From: Deltaproteobacteria bacterium
Lineage (GTDB): Bacteria > Myxococcota > Myxococcia > SLRQ01
Reading direction: 5' to 3'
Length of the DNA: 32,299 bases
Assembly: GCA_007130885.1 (NCBI GenBank)
Contig: SLRQ01000085.1
Span: forward strand, 1-32,299
The notes under the pieces are model-generated. The model was not told the origin of the DNA, searched no databases, and worked only from the letters and a program-made list of their open reading frames with translations. The position numbers and the translations under genes are program-made. How positions within the stretch are numbered: position 1 is the first letter of the stretch; each line of letters starts with the position of its first letter. This document shows positions 17,590-25,225 of this stretch, piece after piece.

Positions 17590-19827
17590 ATGGCTTCTCG
17601 AGAATCGGGCTCAAAAAGCGGCGATACGGATCTGACGACGTTGCAGCTACGTCTACCCTTCAAGGACCAGGACGGCTTCGTGGAAGGCTTTTCTCGAAGC
17701 GTCAAGGGAAACCTGGTTACGATAAAAACACGGAAGGAAAAGGAGGCGGGAGCACGGTTTCTGTTGGATCTGCGGCTTGCGGATGGGCAAAGCATGCTGC
17801 GGGCCAAAGCCAGGGTCACCAGGGCGGTCAAAGCAAAGACGCAAGGTTTCTTGGTGGAGCTCCAGCTCGACGATCTCGATGAGAACTCCGCGGAGATGCT
17901 CAGGAGGCTGAACCGGACAGAGCCGAAACAAGCTTTGGCGCCGAAACCGGAGCCGGCAAAACCAAAAGGCACCCCTCCACCACCTCCGTCGGAGGCTTTT
18001 GACGATGCGCGGAAGGCTTCCCAAGAGGAGAACGACCGGGCTCCTTGCGGGGACGAGAAGCAGACACAAACCCCGCGGTCCGAAAACGAAAGCGACGCAG
18101 TCGAGGAAGACGACGACTTGGACCTTGAGCTGGACGTGGCTCCTCCTGGACCCGAGCTGGTCTTTCTCGAACCACCGAGCTCGGTTCCGGACGAAGGGCC
18201 AATCATCGGGATAGATCTCGGCACCACCAACTCCTGCGTGGCAATGGTGCAAGGGAACAAGCCCGTAATCATAAGGTCTCGCGAGGGCTATAACACCATT
18301 CCTTCGGTCATCTCCGTTAGCTCCAAGAACAAGCTCATGGTGGGTCACCCGGCGCGGAGTCAGATGCTGACCAACCCGGAACAGACGGTATACGGGGCCA
18401 AGCGGTTAGTTGGTCGTATGTTTGAAAGCGACACCGTCCAGCTTGTCTCCAATCGCTTCCACTACCCCATATGTTCCGACAGTAAAGGCAATGCCGCGGT
18501 GCAGCTTGGCGAAAAGGTCGTCTCGCTGGAAGAGGTTCAAGCGTTGGTCCTCGCCGAGTGCAAAGAGGTCGCTCAGAACGTGTTGGGTCAGCGGGTTCAC
18601 CGTGCCGTTGTTACTGTTCCCGCGTATTACTCCGACTCCCAGCGTCAAGCAGTCAGAGAGTCCGCCAGGCTTGCCGGCTTGAAGCTGGAGAGGATTCTCA
18701 ATGAGCCGACCGCCGCGGCCCTGGCTTATGGCCTCGACAGAAATCTCGAGAAACGAGTCTTGGTTTACGACCTGGGTGGAGGAACATTCGATGCCACGGC
18801 CATGAGCATCGAGGGAAATGTGTTCGAGGTTCTGGCAACCGGCGGAGACACTTTTCTCGGCGGAGTGGATTTCGACAACCAGGTAGTCGACTGGCTTTTG
18901 GAACGCTTCGCTGAAACGAACGGTAGGCAGTTCGAAGGCGATCACGTAGCATTGTCGAGGGTGTCGGCCGCCGCCGAGGCTGCCAAGGTGGCCCTCTCGG
19001 AGGCCCAAACTCACGAGGTCTTCGTTCCGTTTCTCTCCATGGACGAAACCGGACGTCCAATGGATCTCAAGTGCACGATTTCTCGCGATGATCTAATCGA
19101 GCTGACCCAGGAGTTGGTGGATCGATCGATTGATGTCGTGCGCGATGTCATTTTGGATGCCGACCTCAAGCCTTCGGATGTCGATGATGTCATCCTCGTA
19201 GGTGGGCAGAGCCGAATGCCGCTTGTCAGGCAGAAGATTACCGAGATGTTCGGCCGTGACCCTCATCCGGGTGTTCACCCGGATGAAGCGGTGGCTCTCG
19301 GCGCGGCAATGCTGGCAGGCTCTCTTGGCGACATAGGCAGCATCGTCTTGATCGACGTTTTGCCGATGACCATAGGCGTTGGACTACCCGGGGGTCGATT
19401 CAAGCGAGTCATCGAACGCAACACACCTCTGCCGGCCAGCAAGGCATACGCCATCTCCACTCCATACCGAAAAGGACGAAAGGTAGAGGTGGCGGTCTTT
19501 CAAGGGGAGGATACGAATGTCTCGGCGAACGAGTATCTTGGCACCTTACGGCTTCCGGTACCCAGGCGTCACCGGAAGAGTTCGATTAACTTAGAGGTGA
19601 GCTTCGATCTCGGTCCCGAATGCGTTCTCGAGGTGAGCGCCCGCGACATGGACACCGGCAAGATGGTTCGAAGCAGCTTTGCTACGAGCGACACCCCTGA
19701 TGCGCTGAGGAAGCGCCTCGACATGGAGGCGCCGAGCGTATCCAAGGATGGATCCGAGCGTGCCGAGGAGCTGTCGAAGCGCGGCGGAGGCTTCTGGAGC
19801 CGCCTGAAACGCGCGGTAGGCGGATAG
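17590..19827 (+). CDS. Hsp70-like protein with N-terminal PilZ-like domain, no lid
   Basis: 745 aa. Residues about 15-105 resemble PilZ-like domains of the TIGR02266 type: SVKGNLVTIKTRKEKEAGAR, FLLDLRLADGQSMLRAKARV, then GFLVELQLDDLDENSAEMLRR. The RxxxR box is not recognisable. A Pro/acid-rich linker (about 110-200) leads to a complete Hsp70 ATPase domain: IIGIDLGTTNSCVAMVQG (205-222), VTVPAYYSDSQRQAV, VYDLGGGTFDATAM, ILVGGQSRMP. The interdomain linker is VLIDVLP, followed by a substrate-binding beta domain ending near NLEVSFDLGPECVLEVSARD. The helical lid present in DnaK (about 100 residues) is missing; the chain ends in a short amphipathic GGFWSRLKRAVGG. There is no dnaJ or grpE nearby, so this is an accessory Hsp70 and not the housekeeping DnaK. 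ATG 17590 has GGAG 11 bases upstream. Confidence 0.85.
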   Translation: MASRESGSKSGDTDLTTLQLRLPFKDQDGFVEGFSRSVKGNLVTIKTRKEKEAGARFLLDLRLADGQSMLRAKARVTRAVKAKTQGFLVELQLDDLDENSAEMLRRLNRTEPKQALAPKPEPAKPKGTPPPPPSEAFDDARKASQEENDRAPCGDEKQTQTPRSENESDAVEEDDDLDLELDVAPPGPELVFLEPPSSVPDEGPIIGIDLGTTNSCVAMVQGNKPVIIRSREGYNTIPSVISVSSKNKLMVGHPARSQMLTNPEQTVYGAKRLVGRMFESDTVQLVSNRFHYPICSDSKGNAAVQLGEKVVSLEEVQALVLAECKEVAQNVLGQRVHRAVVTVPAYYSDSQRQAVRESARLAGLKLERILNEPTAAALAYGLDRNLEKRVLVYDLGGGTFDATAMSIEGNVFEVLATGGDTFLGGVDFDNQVVDWLLERFAETNGRQFEGDHVALSRVSAAAEAAKVALSEAQTHEVFVPFLSMDETGRPMDLKCTISRDDLIELTQELVDRSIDVVRDVILDADLKPSDVDDVILVGGQSRMPLVRQKITEMFGRDPHPGVHPDEAVALGAAMLAGSLGDIGSIVLIDVLPMTIGVGLPGGRFKRVIERNTPLPASKAYAISTPYRKGRKVEVAVFQGEDTNVSANEYLGTLRLPVPRRHRKSSINLEVSFDLGPECVLEVSARDMDTGKMVRSSFATSDTPDALRKRLDMEAPSVSKDGSERAEELSKRGGGFWSRLKRAVGG

Positions 19828-19848
19828 GAGTACTCGCCGCGGTCTTCC

Positions 19849-20301
19849 TTATGCCAAGGCGCTCTTGAGAGAGTCTCTTCCTTCGGACAGCCGGTCTCCC
19901 AGATCTCGCACGATGGCCATGAGCAGCTTGAGGCAGGCCTGAGGTTTCTTGGACTGCAGCCGAGCGAAGTCCTTGCTCTGGATCTCGAGCAGGACGACAT
20001 CGGTGAGGGCACGGGTGCTGGCGAGCCTGCGGCCGCCCGAAGTCAGCAGCGCCAGTTCACCAAATGACTGGTGAGGTCCCATGCGCGCAAGCTCACTGCG
20101 CTCTTGGTCATCGTTATCAAGAAAAACACCTACCTCGCCCGCCTGGACGACGAACATTGACTCGGCGTCCGTTCCTTCCATGAAGATAGTGGTGCCGCTC
20201 TCCAGGTGCTTCTCCTGCGCGATGCTCGCGATTATTCGCAAGCCCACCTTGGTGAATCCTTTGAAGAGAGGGCATTGCCGAAGGGCTTCGGTTTTGTCCA
20301 T
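19849..20301 (-). CDS. Single-domain cyclic-nucleotide-binding protein
   Basis: 150 aa consisting of one cNMP-binding fold (Crp/PKA regulatory type) plus short terminal helices, with no DNA-binding helix-turn-helix. Glycine turns are at G36 and G55. The phosphate-binding cassette reads FGELALLTSGGRRLAST (80-96), with the Glu and the Arg pair that contact the cyclic phosphate, so ligand binding is plausible. The final helix KPQACLKLLMAIVRDLGDRLSEG resembles the Crp dimer helix. Such stand-alone domains act as sensors through partner proteins or may be ligand-free. It ends 21 bases from the convergent Hsp70-like gene and is the last gene of the minus-strand run from 23209. Confidence 0.85.
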   Translation of the reverse strand: MDKTEALRQCPLFKGFTKVGLRIIASIAQEKHLESGTTIFMEGTDAESMFVVQAGEVGVFLDNDDQERSELARMGPHQSFGELALLTSGGRRLASTRALTDVVLLEIQSKDFARLQSKKPQACLKLLMAIVRDLGDRLSEGRDSLKSALA

Positions 20302-20344
20302 GGTCTAGACCCGTGTAGCACGAGTCCAGGTCATAAAGAAATAC

Positions 20345-20776
20345 TCAGCCTCGCCCTTCCAACCGCTGAATGAGCTTTCGGCGTCGTCCGTGCAGGAAAA
20401 GAAGCACGTAAGCACCAAGAAACGCGCCAAAGGCATCCGCAAGCACATCTCCCACACAAGGCACTCTACCGGGAACGAAGCTTTGGTGGATCTCGTCGCT
20501 TACTCCATAAAGAGACGCGGCCAGAGCGCCGAGGAAGGCCATGCTGACAGGTCGCCTGTTCGGCCAGGTGCCGATCGTTGCGCGCGCCATAAGATAACCC
20601 AGCAAAGAGTAAGCCATTGCGTGCGCAAGCTTGTCGGTTCCGTGGGCGAGACGCAGCCCGGGAATCGGCTCGCTTTGGGAGCTCATGTAGAAGATTGCCG
20701 CCATGTAGGCCGCCACGGGCAACCACAAGCCGATGAGCCTTGCAAGTACCGCCCACTTGGGGCTGATTCCGGTCAT
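20345..20776 (-). CDS. VanZ-like family membrane protein
   Basis: 143 aa with three or four hydrophobic helices. The VanZ signature is clear: DKLAHAMAYSLLGYLMA (48-64) and YGVSDEIHQSFVPGRVPCVGDVLADAFGAFLGA. VanZ itself gives low-level teicoplanin resistance by an unknown mechanism; most relatives, like this one, are uncharacterised and there is no resistance cluster here. ATG 20776 is preceded by a G-rich stretch (TAGGGGGGT). It follows the bifunctional nuclease gene by 51 bases. Confidence 0.85.
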   Translation of the reverse strand: MTGISPKWAVLARLIGLWLPVAAYMAAIFYMSSQSEPIPGLRLAHGTDKLAHAMAYSLLGYLMARATIGTWPNRRPVSMAFLGALAASLYGVSDEIHQSFVPGRVPCVGDVLADAFGAFLGAYVLLFLHGRRRKLIQRLEGRG

Positions 20777-20827
20777 GAGCTTACCCCCCTATTTGCCTGA
20801 CGGATCGGCGGGCTCGACCTCGGACGT

Positions 20828-21421
20828 TTACTGCTTGTATTTGCCGAAGTCCGACGGGTCCAGCTTTTCCAGCAGCTCTTCCCACTCATCGTCGGAGTCG
20901 GGCATGGGCCCCACCAGCGGTTTGGGGCCGGCCGCGAACCTATCGCCACCGCCGCCTTCCTCCAATGCTTCCTGTTCTTCGGCTTCAGGATCCGGAATGT
21001 CCATTCGCGCCTGCTGCACAACGTGGTCGGCGGCAAATATCCGCGCGCCGGCACGAATGGCCAGCGCTATCGCGTCGCTTGGCCGGCTGTCTATTTCCAG
21101 CTCCTCGTCGCCTCGAGAGACTACTATGCGGGCATAAAAAGTGTTGTCTCGAAGATCGAAGATCTCGACCTTTGGAACCCGCCATCCGACCTGTTCGATG
21201 GTATTGCAAAGCAGGTCGTGAGTCATGGGACGGCTGTGTTTGACTCCCTCGATCTCGGTGGCGATCGCCATGGCTTCGACCTGTCCGATCCAGATCGGGA
21301 GCTGATGCATGTTATCGACATCACGAAGGACGACTACGGGCACGTTGCTGGCCGAGTCCATGGCAAGCCCAGCGACCCGCATCTCCCAACGCCTTCTGCT
21401 CTTGCTTTTGCTCTCTGGCAT
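20828..21421 (-). CDS. Bifunctional nuclease family (DUF151) protein
   Basis: 197 aa. The N-terminal ~135 residues are a DUF151/BFN domain: MRVAGLAMDSASNVPVVVLRD, LPIWIGQVEAMAIATEIEG, RPMTHDLLCNTIEQVG, and FYARIVVSRGDEELEIDSRPSDAIALAIRAG. Family members have reported RNase/DNase activity, but the in vivo role is unclear. A non-conserved acidic tail (from about 143, with EEGGGG and DSDDEWEELLEKLD) follows. ATG 21421 begins 4 bases after the miaB stop; an in-frame ATG at 21382 (MRVAGLAMDS) fits the domain start better and is preceded by GGGAG and AGAAGG, so the true protein may be 13 residues shorter. Confidence 0.88.
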   Translation of the reverse strand: MPESKSKSRRRWEMRVAGLAMDSASNVPVVVLRDVDNMHQLPIWIGQVEAMAIATEIEGVKHSRPMTHDLLCNTIEQVGWRVPKVEIFDLRDNTFYARIVVSRGDEELEIDSRPSDAIALAIRAGARIFAADHVVQQARMDIPDPEAEEQEALEEGGGGDRFAAGPKPLVGPMPDSDDEWEELLEKLDPSDFGKYKQ

Positions 21422-21425
21422 AACG

Positions 21426-22841
21426 TTATCGAAAACGTTTTAGCGGCGACAGGATTCCCGCGATCTCGCCGGCAAGCCCAACGGGGCTCGCTCCGGTCAC
21501 CATTACCCTGGCTAATGCTCCCACCGGGGCCTCCTCCTCCGTGCCCGCGAAATGTACCATCCAGTTGTGATTCGAGTGTCCCTGTCGCCGGGATGGATCC
21601 CTCTTGCTGGGGCCTTCTATCAGCACTTCCACCTCCTTGCCCAGCCAGGTTCGCGCTTTGGAAAAAGAGATCTCACGCTGCCGGGACTGCAGGTGCTCCA
21701 GGCGGGCCACCTTGACGCTTCGGGGAACATTGCCCAAGCGCTCCTCGTGCCGAGATGCCCATGTTCGAGGACGCGTGCTGTACACGAAAGAAAACATGCT
21801 CGCGAACCGCACCCTCTCCACGAGGTCCATGGTGGCGGCGAAGTCCTCTTCCGTTTCTCCAGGGAACCCAACGATTATGTCCGTGCCGAGGGCTATGTCG
21901 GGTACCATTTCACGAAGGCGAGCGACCGTATCCAGGTATTCGGCTACTCCATGCTCTCTTCGCATTAGTGAGAGAATCCGATCCGATCCGCTTTGCACCG
22001 GCAAGTGGAGATGCCGGCAGAGCTGTGGAAGATCGCGATGCGCCTCCAGCACGTCCCCCCCCATCTCGCTTGGATGGCTGGTGGTGTACCGAAGTCTTTC
22101 GAGCCCCGGGATGGCCGCGACACGATGAAGCAGCTCCGCGAACGAGCATCCGCCGGAATAGGCATTGACGTTCTGCCCGATGAGGGTAATCTCGCGGGCT
22201 CCGGCCGATAGAAAGCGACCGACCTCCTCGACAACCTCCCGCCACGGCCTTGAAACCTCCCTGCCCCTGGTAAAAGGCACCACGCAGTAGGTGCAAAGTT
22301 TGTCGCACCCTTTCTGAATGGTCACGAAGGCCGTGGCGCCTTGCTTTTCGGGTAGAGGCTCTTGCCGAGGAAAGATGTGCGACTTGGGTGGACTGACCCT
22401 TACGTCCATCCTGCGCTCACCCGTCTCTCGAGCCTCGCGGACCAGCTCCCCAATGCGCGAAACGCCGTCTGGGCCGATGACGAGGTCTACGTATGGAACC
22501 TTCTCGAGCAGACGAGACTTTTCCTGCTGGGCCACGCAGCCGGCCACACAAATCAATACGCCCGGGCGTTTGTCCTTCTCACGACGATAGACACCCAAAG
22601 CCGACAGCAGTTTCTGCTCCGCCTTCTCGCGAACCGAGCAAGTGTTCAGGAGAATGAGGTCCGCCTCCCTCGCAGTCGCAACAGGCCGGTACCCATCGGG
22701 CGCCAGGCACTGAAGCATCAGATCGCTGTCATAAGCGTTCATCTGACAACCGAACGTGTGGACGAACACGTTTCGAGACGCGGCTCCACCGGTTGAGGGT
22801 ACGCGGCTGGTGAGCCGGTCGTGCTGGGTACCGGACTGCAA
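21426..22841 (-). CDS. miaB: tRNA-2-methylthio-N6-isopentenyladenosine synthase
   Basis: Radical-SAM methylthiotransferase acting on i6A37 of tRNAs that read UNN codons. 471 aa. The N-terminal domain has the three auxiliary-cluster cysteines (C32 in FGCQMN, C68 in NTCSVREKA, C102 in AGCVAQQ). The radical-SAM motif GCDKLCTYC gives C179, C183 and C186. Further motifs are REVSRPW, IGQNVNAYSG, LHLPVQSGSDRIL and DIIVGFPGETEEDF. A C-terminal TRAM domain ends in PVGLAGEI. The NVNAY and VQSGSD variants fit MiaB rather than RimO or MtaB. The start codon is TTG (22839-22841), 2 bases after the stop of the PilZ gene, suggesting coupling. The segment YSTRPRTWA is a little unusual where YSPRPGTxA is common. 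Confidence 0.94.
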   Translation of the reverse strand: MQSGTQHDRLTSRVPSTGGAASRNVFVHTFGCQMNAYDSDLMLQCLAPDGYRPVATAREADLILLNTCSVREKAEQKLLSALGVYRREKDKRPGVLICVAGCVAQQEKSRLLEKVPYVDLVIGPDGVSRIGELVREARETGERRMDVRVSPPKSHIFPRQEPLPEKQGATAFVTIQKGCDKLCTYCVVPFTRGREVSRPWREVVEEVGRFLSAGAREITLIGQNVNAYSGGCSFAELLHRVAAIPGLERLRYTTSHPSEMGGDVLEAHRDLPQLCRHLHLPVQSGSDRILSLMRREHGVAEYLDTVARLREMVPDIALGTDIIVGFPGETEEDFAATMDLVERVRFASMFSFVYSTRPRTWASRHEERLGNVPRSVKVARLEHLQSRQREISFSKARTWLGKEVEVLIEGPSKRDPSRRQGHSNHNWMVHFAGTEEEAPVGALARVMVTGASPVGLAGEIAGILSPLKRFR

Positions 22842-22843
22842 GC

Positions 22844-23209
22844 TTACGGCTCCGTCTTTTCTTGTCCCAGCTCGTCCCGCAATCGCGACACCAGCTCGTC
22901 GATGCGAGTCTGTGTGTCTTGCGAGGGATTCATGAACTGCACCGCCATGCCGGGTGGCCCAAGCTTGCCGGATCCTTGGGTGCGCACGACCCGGCCGTTA
23001 ACCTCACAAGGGGCCTTGTCGGTGGGCAGTGATACCAGTAGCCGCAGCATCGTCCCTTCCGGAAGAGGCCGCGGAGTGTTTACGAACACACCGGTTCTTG
23101 AAAGATTCGTTCCCAAATGGGAGATGAAGCTGCCCACGGACCGGTACGCTACCAGTAGTGGGTGTTCCAGGCGCGCCGCGCCGCGCTTTTCTGCCGAGTT
23201 ACTGGTCAA
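22844..23209 (-). CDS. Single-domain PilZ-like protein
   Basis: A 121-aa PilZ-like protein from a TTG start at 23209. GGAGGT (23215-23220 on the minus strand) sits 5 bases upstream, making this start much better supported than the end of the open frame at 23341. The domain shows a beta pattern with VAYRSVGSFIS, the NLSRTGVFV motif (D/N-x-S-x-x-G), GTMLRLLVSLP, CEVNGRVVRT and PGMAVQFMN, then a terminal helix. An RxxxR box is not obvious, so c-di-GMP binding is uncertain. It leads the run pilZ-miaB-BFN-vanZ-cNMP. Confidence 0.75.
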   Translation of the reverse strand: MTSNSAEKRGAARLEHPLLVAYRSVGSFISHLGTNLSRTGVFVNTPRPLPEGTMLRLLVSLPTDKAPCEVNGRVVRTQGSGKLGPPGMAVQFMNPSQDTQTRIDELVSRLRDELGQEKTEP

Positions 23210-23231
23210 GCCCAACCTCCACTTTGGACGT

Positions 23232-23260
23232 ATACTACACCGCGGATGCGCCTTCTCCAA
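23232..23260 (-). promoter_or_regulatory. Weak candidate promoter for the PilZ-miaB operon
   Basis: Minus-strand TTGGAG (23255-23260) and TAGTAT (23232-23237) are 17 bases apart and end about 22 bases before the TTG start of the PilZ gene. Matches are weak (3 of 6 and 4 of 6), so this is a suggestion from position more than from sequence. Confidence 0.25.
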
Positions 23261-23353
23261 GCCGTCATCGGCCTGAAATCCGTTCATCGTTTCAGTCGCC
23301 AGAGGGAAGAATCCCGATGCATCGGTTCGTTTGGGACTCAATCCGCCGGCGGC

Positions 23354-24124
23354 TCATCGGCCGATGATGTATCCGTCTGGGTCTACTTCCTCACGTAGAA
23401 TACGAAGCTCTTCGGTGGAGGGAGGAGTGGTATCGTCGAGCTTTTCGGCCCAAAGAAGCTCGAAGCCGCAGTTCTCCTGCACTTGCTTGCGCGAGTATCC
23501 GGGGTTGATCGAGAGCACTTTCATGCGCTTGCTCTCCTGATCGAAGCCCATTATCGCCATGTTGGTGACTATACGGTAAGGGCCGGTGCCCTTGGGCAAT
23601 CCTGCCTCATAGCGACTTTCTCCGCCCGAGAGGTATCCGGGAGAGGTAAGGAAGTCCAGCTTCTCCGTGAAGCGTTTGGTGTCCTGCGTCGTCATGGAAA
23701 TTATCCGCCAGCAAAGAGATGCAAGATCGTTGGCTCCTCCCGACCCGGGGAACCGCACCTTCGGCTTACGGTGGTCCGTTCCTATGAGGGTGGAGTTGAT
23801 ATTGCCGTACATGTCGAGCTGCGCACCGCCGAGGAAGCAGTAATCCACCATTCCACGCTGGCAGGTCTCCATTACCTCGGGCATGGAGCCCGCATGAAGA
23901 GCCTTGTGGAAGGTCCTGGAATCACCTACCGAGATGGGCATGGCGGGCAGCTTGGGAGCTACTCCGCCAGCCTCGAACATTATGCATAGATTCTCGGCCG
24001 ACGTCTTTTGCGCCAGCATGGCGGCGGCGCAAGGGGCGCCGGTACCGACCACCACGGTGGCGCCGTCCTCCAGGATCCTGGAGGCAACGCAGATCATGAG
24101 CTCAATAGGGTTGTAATCCGGCAT
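23354..24124 (-). CDS. CoA-transferase family I subunit B (glutaconate CoA-transferase-like)
   Basis: 256-aa beta subunit of a class I CoA-transferase. It follows glutaconate CoA-transferase GctB closely in motif order: VVVGTGAP, the active-site strand NLCIMFEAGGVAP, PISVGDSRTF, FLGGAQLDMYGNINSTLIG, RFPGSGGANDLASL, LDFLTSPGYLSGG, and EELRILREEVDP. Glu51 aligns with the catalytic Glu54 of Acidaminococcus GctB, so a true transferase mechanism with a glutamyl-CoA intermediate is possible. The substrate is unknown. ATG 24124 is chosen for GGAGG at 24132-24136; the frame is open to 24151 inside the partner gene. Confidence 0.88.
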   Translation of the reverse strand: MPDYNPIELMICVASRILEDGATVVVGTGAPCAAAMLAQKTSAENLCIMFEAGGVAPKLPAMPISVGDSRTFHKALHAGSMPEVMETCQRGMVDYCFLGGAQLDMYGNINSTLIGTDHRKPKVRFPGSGGANDLASLCWRIISMTTQDTKRFTEKLDFLTSPGYLSGGESRYEAGLPKGTGPYRIVTNMAIMGFDQESKRMKVLSINPGYSRKQVQENCGFELLWAEKLDDTTPPSTEELRILREEVDPDGYIIGR

Positions 24125-24137
24125 AGCGCGTCCTCCG

Positions 24138-25130
24138 TCAGACCTTGTCAATCATGAGCTCCTTGGCTCGCAGTCGGCTCATGTTCTCAATGCCGCCGTT
24201 GAGGTTGAGGTAGTCGTTGAAGCTTTCCGTATCGAAGATTTGCTCCTTTATGAATCTTTCGTACTCCTCCGGATTCTTCTCCACCTCGAGCCATCTTCTC
24301 AGGTGCTCTTCGTCGGAGAAGTACTCATAGGGCATGTTTCCGGGATAGCTTCCGTACGGGACCTCAATGACGGCGTCGACGCACCAAAACGGGATAAAGG
24401 TCTCCTTCGGTCGTGCCCTTATGGAATCGGCGGGCACTATTCGTTCCGTGGTTATGACTACCTTCTTGGAGGCTCTTGCCAGATCTTGGTCTGATATCGT
24501 CACTCCCTGCACGCGACAGTTTCCGTAAACGTCCGCCTCATGAACGTGGATTGCGGCGAAGTCCGGAAAGAGAGCCGGCAGCGCCGCGTACTTCTGACCC
24601 GTAAAGGGGCAAAGGATCTCCTTGGCGGCGCTATATACGAAGGTATCGGTGCCCAGCATGGTTCGAGCAGGGATGAACGACAACCCCATGGCCGCTGCTT
24701 TGAGTCTCCATGCAAGCGCCGCGTTCGTCCATTCAGTGACCCGAATCCGCCCGCTCTGCATGTATCTGCGCGCCGCCGGCGATAGACCGCGAGCTTCGAG
24801 CCCGATGATGTAGGCGATATCACAGCGGTCGAAGCACTCCCCCGCCACCAGAATCTGAAAATCGTGGGTGGAGGTGTGTCCGGCAAAGCCGAGATTCTTC
24901 TTTCCTTGACGAACTATCTCATGAACTATCGCGGTAGGTATGCGGTTTGCTCCGAAACCTCCGATGGCGATGTAGTCGCCATCGTCCAACAGGGTTCTCA
25001 CCGCCTCGCCGACCGACGATAACTTTGGTTCCGGCGCGCGAGACTTCTCCCGAAAGAAAGCTCGCGCCTCGTCTCCATCGGGGCTAACGAACAGCTCGTT
25101 TTGCCCGGACTTCAGGTCCTTGGTGCTCAC
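24138..25130 (-). CDS. CoA-transferase family I subunit A (glutaconate CoA-transferase-like)
   Basis: 330-aa alpha subunit. After a ~35-residue N-terminal extension come the CoA-transferase motifs DGDYIAIGGFGANRIPTAIV and ARTMLGTDTF, then PALFPDFAAIHVHEADVYGNCRV and the GctA-like end CVDAVIEVPYGSYPGNM, EYERFIKEQIFD. It pairs with the subunit B gene 13 bases downstream. GTG 25130 has GGGAGG with a 7-base gap. Related pairs include glutaconate CoA-transferase, the cholesterol-ring hydrolase IpdAB, and the myxobacterial decarboxylase AibAB; sequence alone does not separate substrates. Confidence 0.87.
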   Translation of the reverse strand: MSTKDLKSGQNELFVSPDGDEARAFFREKSRAPEPKLSSVGEAVRTLLDDGDYIAIGGFGANRIPTAIVHEIVRQGKKNLGFAGHTSTHDFQILVAGECFDRCDIAYIIGLEARGLSPAARRYMQSGRIRVTEWTNAALAWRLKAAAMGLSFIPARTMLGTDTFVYSAAKEILCPFTGQKYAALPALFPDFAAIHVHEADVYGNCRVQGVTISDQDLARASKKVVITTERIVPADSIRARPKETFIPFWCVDAVIEVPYGSYPGNMPYEYFSDEEHLRRWLEVEKNPEEYERFIKEQIFDTESFNDYLNLNGGIENMSRLRAKELMIDKV

Positions 25131-25225
25131 TTGGCACCTCCCTGCGGCTCACCCCGGCAATCACTCAACCGCCGTACGCCGAACGTCCAGTGGTTGCCGG
25201 GAGGGCCTTCAAACATGCGTTTAAT

